Under the pieces are notes generated by a model. That model did no database searches, was not told the DNA's origin, and worked only from the letters and a program-made list of their open reading frames with translations. A stretch of DNA of 64,000 nt from Rhodovastum atsumiense (GTDB lineage Bacteria; Pseudomonadota; Alphaproteobacteria; Acetobacterales; Acetobacteraceae), in the NCBI RefSeq assembly GCF_937425535.1, contig NZ_OW485601.1, forward strand, positions 4,199,501 through 4,263,500, in the 5' to 3' direction. Position 1 is the first letter of the stretch, and each line of letters opens with the position of its first letter. The position numbers and the translations under genes are program-made. Shown here one piece after another: positions 1 to 7,250 of this stretch.

Positions 1-69
1 GGAGAGCAACAATGCACCGAATGCCATGATGAAGCGATTGCGGATACCGATCCGAACCATGCCGAACAT
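1..69 (-). CDS. Start of a membrane protein gene, probably a chemoreceptor (partial)
   Basis: The reverse strand reads from ATG at 69 (or 60) into a short basic segment (RIGIRNR) followed by a hydrophobic stretch (FIMAFGALLLS) up to the window edge. A short Arg-rich start followed at once by a transmembrane helix is the usual beginning of methyl-accepting chemotaxis proteins, and other receptor genes in this window begin similarly. Only about 20 codons are visible, so the assignment rests on the N-terminal style alone; any bitopic inner-membrane sensor would fit. It is divergent from the GGDEF-EAL gene. Confidence 0.4.
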   Translation of the reverse strand, partial: MFGMVRIGIRNRFIMAFGALLLS

Positions 70-421
70 GGGCGCGCTAAACCCCAGGATAGTTGATCAT
101 TTATATTGATTAAGCTATCTGAACTGATGCAGTCTGCCCAGACGTAACTTATCTATCATGATCGTAATACTTTAGGTAGGAAATTATATTTTCTGCGCGT
201 GTCCTGTGCTCTGCCGTCGGCGGTCTGGGGTGAGCCCCACTGATAAGGGCCGTCCGGGGCGGAGAAAAGATGCAATATCGATATCATTCGGCAGGAAGAT
301 GCGCAAATTCATCTCGGCATCGATTAAATTGTCGGCATCTTGCAGCGAAGGGAACCAAGTAACACTGGTTTTCCACCAATAATAAGGCTATCGACGAATC
401 GAAAGGCATTCCCGGGCCCCC
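70..421. promoter_or_regulatory. Divergent intergenic region, AT-rich near 90-200
   Basis: No gene is seen in these 352 bases. The part around 90-200 is much richer in A and T than its surroundings and contains AACTTATC near 146-153, similar to the AACTTAT core found upstream of chemoreceptor genes elsewhere in this window. It presumably holds promoters for the leftward receptor-like gene and the rightward GGDEF-EAL gene; no convincing -35/-10 pair was assigned. Confidence 0.35.
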
Positions 422-3400
422 ATGTCCCTCTCTCCGCCCAGATCCCCTGCCTCTGTCTGGACGGCGCTGGCCAGGGTGGTTGCGGCGTGCCGGGCGCGGT
501 TGCGCCCGCGGGAACAGGCCGGATACTGGCGCGTGCTCGCCGCCGCCGTGCTGGGGCTGGCCCTGGCCGTCGGCGCCGGCGCCTACCTGCTGCACCAGCG
601 CGAGGAGGTGCTGCGCGACGGCGGGCGCGAGCTGCGCAACATCGCCCTCGTGCTGGCCAACTGGGTGGAGAGCGATTTCAACGCCATCGCCTTCCTCGAA
701 GACAGCGTGGCGGAATGGGTGCGCGCCGAGGACATCGTCACGCCCCAGGCGTTCCGCGAGCAACTGGGCGGGCGCGACGTGCACCTTTCCCTGCGCGGGC
801 GCATCGGCGCGCTGCCGCGGGTGCGGCGCCTGTTCCTGGTCGATGCCGCGGCGCAGGTCGTCGCCAGCTCCGGCGGCTGGCCGGCCTCCGCCCCGTCCCT
901 GGTGGACCGGCCGTATTTCCAGGTGCTGCGCGACGATCCCGCATCGCAGGTGGTGTTCAGCGACCCGTTGCGCAGCGTGGTCGACGGGCGCTGGAACATC
1001 TACGTCGCCCGCCGGATCGCCGCCCCGGACGGGACCTTCCTCGGCATCGTGGTCGCCGCCCTCGACCTTGCCTATTTCGAGCAGGCGTTCGGCCGCCTGC
1101 AGCTCGGCGGGCGCAGCGCGGTGGCGCTGTATCGCCAGGACGGCATGCTGCTGGTGCGCCATCCCTGGCCGGAGCAGCGCATCGGCACCGTCCTCGGCCC
1201 CGACGACCCGGTGCGGCGGATGCTGGCGGGCGTGGAGGGCGGCACCGTCACGCGGACCAGCCCGGTGGACGGGATCGAGCGCCTGATCGCCGCGCGCCGG
1301 CTGCAGGGCTACCCGCTCTATCTCGTGGCCGGGCGCGCCACCGCGGAGGTGCTGGCACCGTCGCGCCAGGAAGCCGGACGCATCCTGCTGGGCGTGCTGG
1401 CGCTGCAGGGCGCCATCGCCGCCGGCGTGCTGCTCGCCGCCCGGCACGACCGGCACCGCCGCGCCATGCGCCGGTCGCGGGCGGCACAGGCCGAGGCCGA
1501 AGCCAGGGCCGCGCTCGCCGAGCAGGCCGCGCGGGCGGCGCGCGCGCGGGAACACGAGGCGGCGCTGGACGCCGTCTTCGCCAGCGGCTCGGCCGGCCTG
1601 GCCGAACTGGAGATCGCCTCCGGCCAGCCGCTGCGCGCGAACCGCCGCTATTGCGAGATCGTCGGGCGCGGTGAAGCGGAGCTGCGCGCCGGGGTGCCGG
1701 ACGAGATCGCCCGCTGGCTTCGTGGCGCCGCCGCCCGGGGCAGCCGGGAGACCGAGCTTTGCCTGCAGCGGCCGGACGGCAGCACGGCATGGGCGCATCT
1801 GAGCCTCTCGGTGTCGCGTCGCGACGAAGCGGGGCGGCCGCTGCGCTGCATCGCCATCGTGCAGGACGTGACCGAGGCGCGCGCCGCCACCGAGCAGTTG
1901 CGCGCAAGCGAATCGCTGCTGCGCCTGAGCATGGAGATCGGCCATATCGGCACCTTCCGCCGCGACCTGCGCGCGGGCCTGATTCATTGCGGGCCGCGGA
2001 CCCGGACGCTGCTTGGCCTGCCGGAGGGCGACGAGCCGGTGCCCACCGAAGCCTGGCTGGCGGTCCTGCTGCCCGAGGAGCGGGAACGGGTGCGGCGGCG
2101 GATCGAGGAAGCGCTGGCGCAGCGCCTGCCGGACCTGCATCTGCATTACCGCTGCCACCGGCCCGGCGACGGCAAGACCCGCCATATCGAGGTGCGCACC
2201 CGCTACGACTACGACGCCGACGGCACCCCGCTGTCCACGCTCGGCGTCGTCATCGACGTCACCGCCGCGCGCGAGGCCGAGGACCTGCTGCGGCTGTCCA
2301 TGCAGGCCGGCCGCATCGGCACCTTCCGCCACGACTTCACCACCGACCTGGTCGAATGCAGCGCGGAAGCGCGGTCGATGTACGGCCTGCCCGCCGGCGA
2401 GGCGCCGCTGACCGCCGCGCAATGGTGGAGCGCGATCCTGCCCGAGGACCTGCAGCGCCTGCGCGCGCTGATCGACGCCAGCACGATGACCCGCGCTGAC
2501 GGGGAGAACGCCAATTTCCGCATCCGCCACCTGGAGAACGGCACGCTGCGCCATGTCGAATCCCGGGTCCGGCGCGAATATGCCGCCGACGGCACCCCGC
2601 TCAGCGCGCTCGGCGTCGTCATCGACGTGACCACCGCCCGCGAGGCCGAGGCGCTGCTGCGGCTGTGCATGGAAGCCGGCCGCATCGGCACCTTCCGCCA
2701 CGACTTCGCCACCGGCACCGTCGAATGCAGCCCGCAGGCCCGCGCGCTGTACGGCCTGCCGCCAGGCGAGGAGCCGGTCACCGAGGCACAATGGTGGGGC
2801 GCGATCCTGCCCGAGGACCTGCAGCGCCTGCGCGCGCAGATCGCGACGAGCACGGCGGCGCGGGCCCCCGCGCTGGTCGCCAACTACCGCATCCGCCATC
2901 CGCGCGACGGTGGCCTGCGCCATTTCGAATCCCGGGTCCGGCGCGAATATGCCTCGGACGGGCGGCATCTGTGCACGCTTGGCGTGGTGCTCGACGTGAC
3001 CGAGCAGCGCGAAGCGGAGGCGCACATCGCCCATCTCGCCCAGCACGACGCGCTGACCGGGCTGCCCAACCGGATGCTGTTCCGCGAGCGGCTGGAAGCG
3101 GCGCTGGCGCGGGCGCAGCGCGGGCACGGCTGCGCGGTGATGCTGGTGGATCTCGACCGGTTCAAGGAAGTCAACGACACGCTCGGCCATCCGGTCGGCG
3201 ACGCGCTGCTGCGCGAGGTCACCGCGCGGCTGCAGGGGGTGGTGCGCGAGACCGACACGCTGGCACGGCTCGGCGGCGACGAGTTCGCCATCATCGCCGT
3301 GGATGTCGACCTGCCGGAAAGCGCCACCGTGCTGGCGCGGCGCGTGGTCGAGAGCCTCGGCGCGCCGTTCCGGCTGGACGGGCAGCAGGTCGGCATCGGC

Positions 3401-4333
3401 GCCAGCGTCGGCATCACCGTCTCGCCCGCGGACGGGCTCGATCCGGACATGCTGGTCAAGGCTGCCGATCTCGCGCTGTATCGCGCCAAGGCGGAGGGGC
3501 GCGGCTGCTGGCGCTTCTTCGAGACGGAGATGGATGCGCGCATGCAGAGCCGCCGCGCCCTGGAACTGCAACTGCGCGACGCCCTGGCCACCGGCGCCTT
3601 CGAGGTGTTCTACCAGCCGATCGTCGAGGTGGGCTCGCGTCGCGTCGCCGCGATGGAGGCGCTGCTGCGCTGGCACCATCCCGAATCCGGCCTGGTACCG
3701 CCTGCGGGCTTCCTGAAGCTGGCCGAGGAAACCGGGCTGATCGTCCCGCTCGGCGAATGGGTGCTGCGGCGGGCCTGCGCCGAGGCGGCGACCTGGCCTG
3801 GCGGACCGAGGGTCAGCGTGAACCTCTCGCCCGCGCAGTTCACCCATCGTGGCCTGTCCGCCGCGATCACCGCGGCGCTGGCGGAGTCCGGGCTCGCGCC
3901 GGAGCGGCTGGAACTGGAGATCACCGAGGCGGTGATGCTGCAGGACCCGGCCGCGACCGAGGCCACGCTGCGGCTGCTGAAAGCGCTCGGGGTGCGCATC
4001 GCCATGGACGATTTCGGCGCGGGCCAGTCCTCGCTGGGCTGCCTGCGCCGCTTTCCTTTCGACCGGGTGAAGATCGATCCCGGCTTCATCCGCGATCTCG
4101 GGGCTTCGCAGCAGGACAACGCCATCCTGCGCGCGCTGGCCGCGCTGTGCGCCGGGTTCGAGATGACTCCCACCGCCGAGGGCGTGGAGACGGAAGATCA
4201 GCTCGCGGTGCTGCGCCGCGAGGGCTGCGCCGAGGCACAGGGCATCCTGTTCAGCGCGCCACTGCCGGGCGAGGCGGTGCCGGCGCTGCTGCGGCGGCTG
4301 CAGCAGGCGGCGCCGGACACGCCTTCAGTTTGA
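422..4333 (+). CDS. Membrane sensor diguanylate cyclase/phosphodiesterase (periplasmic sensor, PAS repeats, GGDEF, EAL)
   Basis: A 1303-residue c-di-GMP enzyme. A transmembrane helix lies near residues 35-55, a Cache-like periplasmic domain at about 60-310, and a second helix at about 318-340. A first PAS-like domain precedes three tandem PAS units starting near 497, 621 and 745, the last two almost duplicates. GGDEF is intact at about 951 with an RxxD inhibitory site (RETD) five residues before it. The EAL domain has EAL at 1079 and keeps VNLSP, LEITE, DDFGAG, KID and EGVE metal/catalytic motifs, so both activities are possible. The net direction cannot be told from sequence. The ATG at 422 starts a typical Pro/Ser-rich then basic leader. 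The gene is monocistronic and its 3' end overlaps the efflux-gene remnant by 9 bases. Confidence 0.93.
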   Translation: MSLSPPRSPASVWTALARVVAACRARLRPREQAGYWRVLAAAVLGLALAVGAGAYLLHQREEVLRDGGRELRNIALVLANWVESDFNAIAFLEDSVAEWVRAEDIVTPQAFREQLGGRDVHLSLRGRIGALPRVRRLFLVDAAAQVVASSGGWPASAPSLVDRPYFQVLRDDPASQVVFSDPLRSVVDGRWNIYVARRIAAPDGTFLGIVVAALDLAYFEQAFGRLQLGGRSAVALYRQDGMLLVRHPWPEQRIGTVLGPDDPVRRMLAGVEGGTVTRTSPVDGIERLIAARRLQGYPLYLVAGRATAEVLAPSRQEAGRILLGVLALQGAIAAGVLLAARHDRHRRAMRRSRAAQAEAEARAALAEQAARAARAREHEAALDAVFASGSAGLAELEIASGQPLRANRRYCEIVGRGEAELRAGVPDEIARWLRGAAARGSRETELCLQRPDGSTAWAHLSLSVSRRDEAGRPLRCIAIVQDVTEARAATEQLRASESLLRLSMEIGHIGTFRRDLRAGLIHCGPRTRTLLGLPEGDEPVPTEAWLAVLLPEERERVRRRIEEALAQRLPDLHLHYRCHRPGDGKTRHIEVRTRYDYDADGTPLSTLGVVIDVTAAREAEDLLRLSMQAGRIGTFRHDFTTDLVECSAEARSMYGLPAGEAPLTAAQWWSAILPEDLQRLRALIDASTMTRADGENANFRIRHLENGTLRHVESRVRREYAADGTPLSALGVVIDVTTAREAEALLRLCMEAGRIGTFRHDFATGTVECSPQARALYGLPPGEEPVTEAQWWGAILPEDLQRLRAQIATSTAARAPALVANYRIRHPRDGGLRHFESRVRREYASDGRHLCTLGVVLDVTEQREAEAHIAHLAQHDALTGLPNRMLFRERLEAALARAQRGHGCAVMLVDLDRFKEVNDTLGHPVGDALLREVTARLQGVVRETDTLARLGGDEFAIIAVDVDLPESATVLARRVVESLGAPFRLDGQQVGIGASVGITVSPADGLDPDMLVKAADLALYRAKAEGRGCWRFFETEMDARMQSRRALELQLRDALATGAFEVFYQPIVEVGSRRVAAMEALLRWHHPESGLVPPAGFLKLAEETGLIVPLGEWVLRRACAEAATWPGGPRVSVNLSPAQFTHRGLSAAITAALAESGLAPERLELEITEAVMLQDPAATEATLRLLKALGVRIAMDDFGAGQSSLGCLRRFPFDRVKIDPGFIRDLGASQQDNAILRALAALCAGFEMTPTAEGVETEDQLAVLRREGCAEAQGILFSAPLPGEAVPALLRRLQQAAPDTPSV

Positions 4334-4690
4334 CGCCGGCGCCGATGCGGACGCGGCCGGGAAGCTGTCTTCCCAGTCGCCGCCGAGGGCCTTGTAGATC
4401 AGCACGGGGTTGATCGAGATCGTCGTGGTGCTCTCGACCAGTTGCTGTTCCATCGCCAGCGCGCTGCGCTGCGTGTCGAGCACCTGCAGATAGGGGATGT
4501 CGCCGTCGCCGAAGCGCGTCCGCGCCTGCCGCAGGGCGAACCTGCACCTCGTGCAGCGCCCGCAGGATGGTGCGCTGATAGGCAATGGCGGCTTCCTGCT
4601 GCTGCGCCTTGCGCAATTCCAGGAACCGCCGCAGCCGGCCACCTTCGAAGATCGGCAGGGTGATCGTGGGGCCGAACGTTCGCCACGCCG
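4325..4690 (-). pseudogene. Remnant of a TolC/NodT-type outer-membrane efflux protein (5' truncated, frameshifted)
   Basis: Two reverse frames together encode the C-terminal part of an RND outer-membrane factor. One (about 4690-4540) reads GPTITLPIFEGGRLR followed by a helical ALHEVQ segment. After a shift near 4535-4550, the other frame reads FGDGDIPYLQVLDTQRSAL and LIYKALGGDWE up to the stop at 4325. These blocks are characteristic of the family's final helical hairpin. About 115 of the expected 450-500 residues remain, there is no start codon, and at least one frameshift is present. No RND pump genes are nearby. The broken 5' end meets an aldolase fragment on the other strand. Confidence 0.75.
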
Positions 4691-4702
4691 GCCCTGGCCG
4701 AG

Positions 4703-4917
4703 GCCCGGTGGCGGCCCTGTCCGGCCGGACCGCCTGCCTGCTCGCCAACCATGGGATGGTCTGCCACGGGACCGACATCGCTTCGGCGCGACTCGCCGCG
4801 CTGCGGCTGGAGAGCCTGGCCCGGCAATACCCGATCGCCAGCGCCGCCGGGACGGTGCGGCTGCTGACCGATGCGCAGTTCGCCGCTGCCTGCCTGCGGT
4901 ATCGCAGCTATGGGTAG
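4703..4917 (+). pseudogene. C-terminal fragment of a class II aldolase/adducin-family gene
   Basis: The forward frame gives about 70 residues matching the end of L-fuculose-phosphate aldolase-type proteins: RTACLLANHGMVCHG (the ANHG motif contributes a zinc-ligand histidine), then a helical segment ending LESLARQY and a C-terminal RYRSYG before the TAG stop. The first two thirds, including the catalytic glutamate and HxH zinc ligands, are missing. The upstream sequence belongs to the oppositely oriented efflux-gene remnant. I read it as the tail of an aldolase gene left by a deletion or rearrangement with its junction near 4690-4705. Confidence 0.65.
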
Positions 4918-4971
4918 CAGCCAGGGACCTGCAGGCCCCTGGATCCCGTAAGCGCCGCGCGGCACGGCAAG

Positions 4972-5068
4972 TGTAGGGCGGATAAGCGAAGCGCAATCCG
5001 CCGTCGCAAGGTGGCCACCTCGCGGAACTGTGGCGATGGCGGATTGCGCTGCGCTTATCCGCCCTACA
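4972..5068. repeat. 97-bp interspersed palindromic repeat, copy 1
   Basis: The outer arms TGTAGGGCGGATAAGCG and CGCTTATCCGCCCTACA are perfect inverted complements, with inner arms continuing through GCGCAATCCGCC and GGCGGATTGCGC. The whole unit can fold into one long hairpin. A near-identical copy lies at 8208-8303 and a decayed one near 21513-21590. It sits in the gap between the aldolase scar and the 3' end of the kinase gene. Size and structure fit a REP/BIME- or MITE-like non-autonomous element; no transposase is nearby. Confidence 0.85.
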
Positions 5069-5081
5069 TGGATCCCGCGAC

Positions 5082-6371
5082 TCACCGCCGGCGTGCGACA
5101 GGCCCCAGCAGGCGCCGGAAGCTTTCCTGTTCCGCCGTCCGCGGGATGTGCCGCAGGCAGCCCTGCATCAGCGTGTCGAGGTCGGGCGATCGCGCCAGCA
5201 GGTCGCGCAGCAGCAGCGGCGCCACCGGGCCGAGCACCTGGGTCAGCGCGCTTCGCACCGTGGCGATCGTCGCCTCGTCCAGCCCGCCCGTGGACAACAG
5301 GTCCCGCATCTCGCGCGTGAAGCTGCGTTGTTCGCCGGCATCCGGCAGCAGGGCGACCAGCCGGGCGCAGAGATCCTCCGGCGAGGCGGACGCGGCGAGG
5401 GCATGGCGCAGGTGATGGCGCGCCATCGGGCCGACATGGTGCGCGAGCCGCCGCTCGATCGTGGTCAGCGTCGGGGGATCCAGGGTGCCGGCGAAGGAAG
5501 GCGGCGCGGTAACGACCGTGGTGTCGCCCGCCGCGTCGGCCGCGATGTCGCCGGGCAGGGCCTCCAGCGCCCGCGCCATCGCGCCGGCATCGGCGAAGCG
5601 GTCCTCGGGGCGCTTGCGCAACGCCCGCTCCACCACCTCCACCAAAGCGGGCGGCAACTCGGGCCGCAAGTCCGACAGCGGGGCCGGCGGCTCGTGGATC
5701 AGTCGGTGCATCGTGGCGAGGGGCGTGTCGGCGGCAAAGGCGCGGCGGCCGGCGAGCAACTCGTACAGGACGCAGCCGAACGAGAACAGGTCGCTGCGCG
5801 CGTCCACCGCGCCGCCCAGGCATTGTTCCGGCGACATGTAGCAGGGCGTGCCGACCAGCGCCGAGGTCATGGTCGCATCCGTCGCGAGCGCGCGCGAGAT
5901 GCCGAAATCGGTGACCTTCAGCCCGGCCTTGTCGGCAAGCAGGATATTCGCGGGCTTGATGTCGCGGTGGATGACGCCGAGGCCGTGCGCATGGCCCAGC
6001 GCGTCGAGCACCGGCAGGGCAATGCGCCGCAGCGTCGCCGGCGCCAGCCGGGTGCCACGCGGGAAGGCGCGGCCGAGATCGCGTCCCTCGACATATTCCA
6101 GCACCAGGAACGGATTGCCCTCGTGCTCGGCGTAATCGTGGATGGCGACGATATGGGGATGGACGCAGCGCCCGGCCAGGCGCGCCTCGTTGCGGAAGCG
6201 CGCGAGGGACTGGGCCCGGCTGTCGCCGTCCAGCAGGTCGGCGCGCACCAGCTTGATCGCCACCGTCCGCTCGATCCGGGGATCATGCGCCTTGTAGACC
6301 ACGCCCATGGCGCCGCGCCCCAGCACGCCGAGCACCCGGAAGCGGCCAATGTGGTCCGGGGACGTTTCCAT
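5082..6371 (-). CDS. ppkA: Serine/threonine protein kinase of the T6SS threonine-phosphorylation switch
   Basis: A 429-residue protein with a Hanks-type kinase domain at about 1-265: Gly-rich loop GRGAMGVVYKAHD, catalytic loop HRDIKPAN, TDFGIS and the APE-like MSPEQ segment, all apparently active. It lacks the transmembrane/periplasmic half of Pseudomonas PpkA. Instead it has a roughly 140-residue all-helical tail of unknown function. It is the last gene of T6SS operon 1, 6 bases after the haem-sensor gene. Established knowledge: PpkA phosphorylates the FHA protein to activate T6SS assembly and PppA reverses this; both partners are encoded in operon 2 (28967-30247 and 21628-22359). The symbol is by role. 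Confidence 0.88.
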   Translation of the reverse strand: METSPDHIGRFRVLGVLGRGAMGVVYKAHDPRIERTVAIKLVRADLLDGDSRAQSLARFRNEARLAGRCVHPHIVAIHDYAEHEGNPFLVLEYVEGRDLGRAFPRGTRLAPATLRRIALPVLDALGHAHGLGVIHRDIKPANILLADKAGLKVTDFGISRALATDATMTSALVGTPCYMSPEQCLGGAVDARSDLFSFGCVLYELLAGRRAFAADTPLATMHRLIHEPPAPLSDLRPELPPALVEVVERALRKRPEDRFADAGAMARALEALPGDIAADAAGDTTVVTAPPSFAGTLDPPTLTTIERRLAHHVGPMARHHLRHALAASASPEDLCARLVALLPDAGEQRSFTREMRDLLSTGGLDEATIATVRSALTQVLGPVAPLLLRDLLARSPDLDTLMQGCLRHIPRTAEQESFRRLLGPVARRR

Positions 6372-6377
6372 GGAGGG

Positions 6378-7250
6378 TCAGCCGTCCAGCATGCGCAGCG
6401 CGGCGGCAAGGCTGCGCCGCATGCGGTTGAACGAGCGTGACAGCGAGCCGATCTCGTCGCGCCCGCCGGTGTCGAATTCCGGCGCGTCCATGTTGCCGAG
6501 GCTGACCTCGTCGGCGACCTTGGTGATGCGCCGGACCGGCGCGATGATGGCGACGTGCAGCAGCAGGTTGACCAGCAGGATCATCACCGCGAACACGCCC
6601 GACAGCCCCAGCATGACGCTGGTCAGGGTCTGGCGCGCCCGGTCCTGGGCGACGCGCTCCGGTACCGACACCACGCGGGCGCCGACGATCTCGTTCAGCT
6701 TCCAGCCGAAGCCGTTCTCGCTGCCGTACACGTCGATCATGGAAGGCGGCGCAGCCTGGGGCGTGGAGTGGCAGGCGAGGCAGGACGGGTCGCCGACCCG
6801 CACCGGCTGCGCATAGGACAGGATCTGGCCGGCCGGGGTCTGGCGCTCGCTGACCAGGGAGGACAGCGTCGGCTGGGCGATGAAGGTCTGGATGATCTCG
6901 CTTTCCCACGGCAACGGCCGGTCGGTGGGATTGGTCGGGTTGAGCGTCGGATGGCGCACGCTGTAGTCGGGGAACTCCTTCGCCATCAGCGCGAAGGTCT
7001 GCTGTGCCGTGAAGAACGGGATGGCCTGCGGCAGGAACTGCACCTTCAACGACCGCTCCAGCAGCGGCGAGACCTGCGTGTCGGTGTAGTGGATGGTGGC
7101 GTCGAGCTGCCCCATCATGATCGCCGCTTCCGACATCACCGCCTGCCGGGCGGTGCGCTGGCTCAGCACGTTCACCAGCAGCGCCGCCAGCCCGAGCCCG
7201 ATCAGGAAGGCCACCACCATCACCAGGTTGAACTTGAGGCGCAGGCTCAT
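6378..7250 (-). CDS. Membrane Tll0287-like haem (CxxCH) sensor with C-terminal HAMP domain
   Basis: A 290-residue protein: N-terminal membrane helix at about 8-30, periplasmic region at 35-200 with a single c-type haem motif CLACH at 157-161 in a Tll0287-like (DUF3365) context, second helix at about 205-228, then a HAMP domain ending soon after DEIGSLSRSFNRM. There is no kinase, methyl-accepting or cyclase output. ATG 7250 overlaps the stop of the pseudo-caspase gene (ATGA), and the kinase gene follows 6 bases downstream. I infer that it may sense redox state or a small ligand outside the membrane and pass this through HAMP to a partner, most simply the adjacent kinase. Confidence 0.8.
   Translation of the reverse strand: MSLRLKFNLVMVVAFLIGLGLAALLVNVLSQRTARQAVMSEAAIMMGQLDATIHYTDTQVSPLLERSLKVQFLPQAIPFFTAQQTFALMAKEFPDYSVRHPTLNPTNPTDRPLPWESEIIQTFIAQPTLSSLVSERQTPAGQILSYAQPVRVGDPSCLACHSTPQAAPPSMIDVYGSENGFGWKLNEIVGARVVSVPERVAQDRARQTLTSVMLGLSGVFAVMILLVNLLLHVAIIAPVRRITKVADEVSLGNMDAPEFDTGGRDEIGSLSRSFNRMRRSLAAALRMLDG

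Noticed and set aside
284-3847. 1187-codon reverse open frame opposite the GGDEF-EAL gene
   Set aside because: It is the antisense shadow of a high-GC gene; its residues are Arg/Gln/Ala/His-rich with no domain, while the forward frame has complete catalytic motifs.
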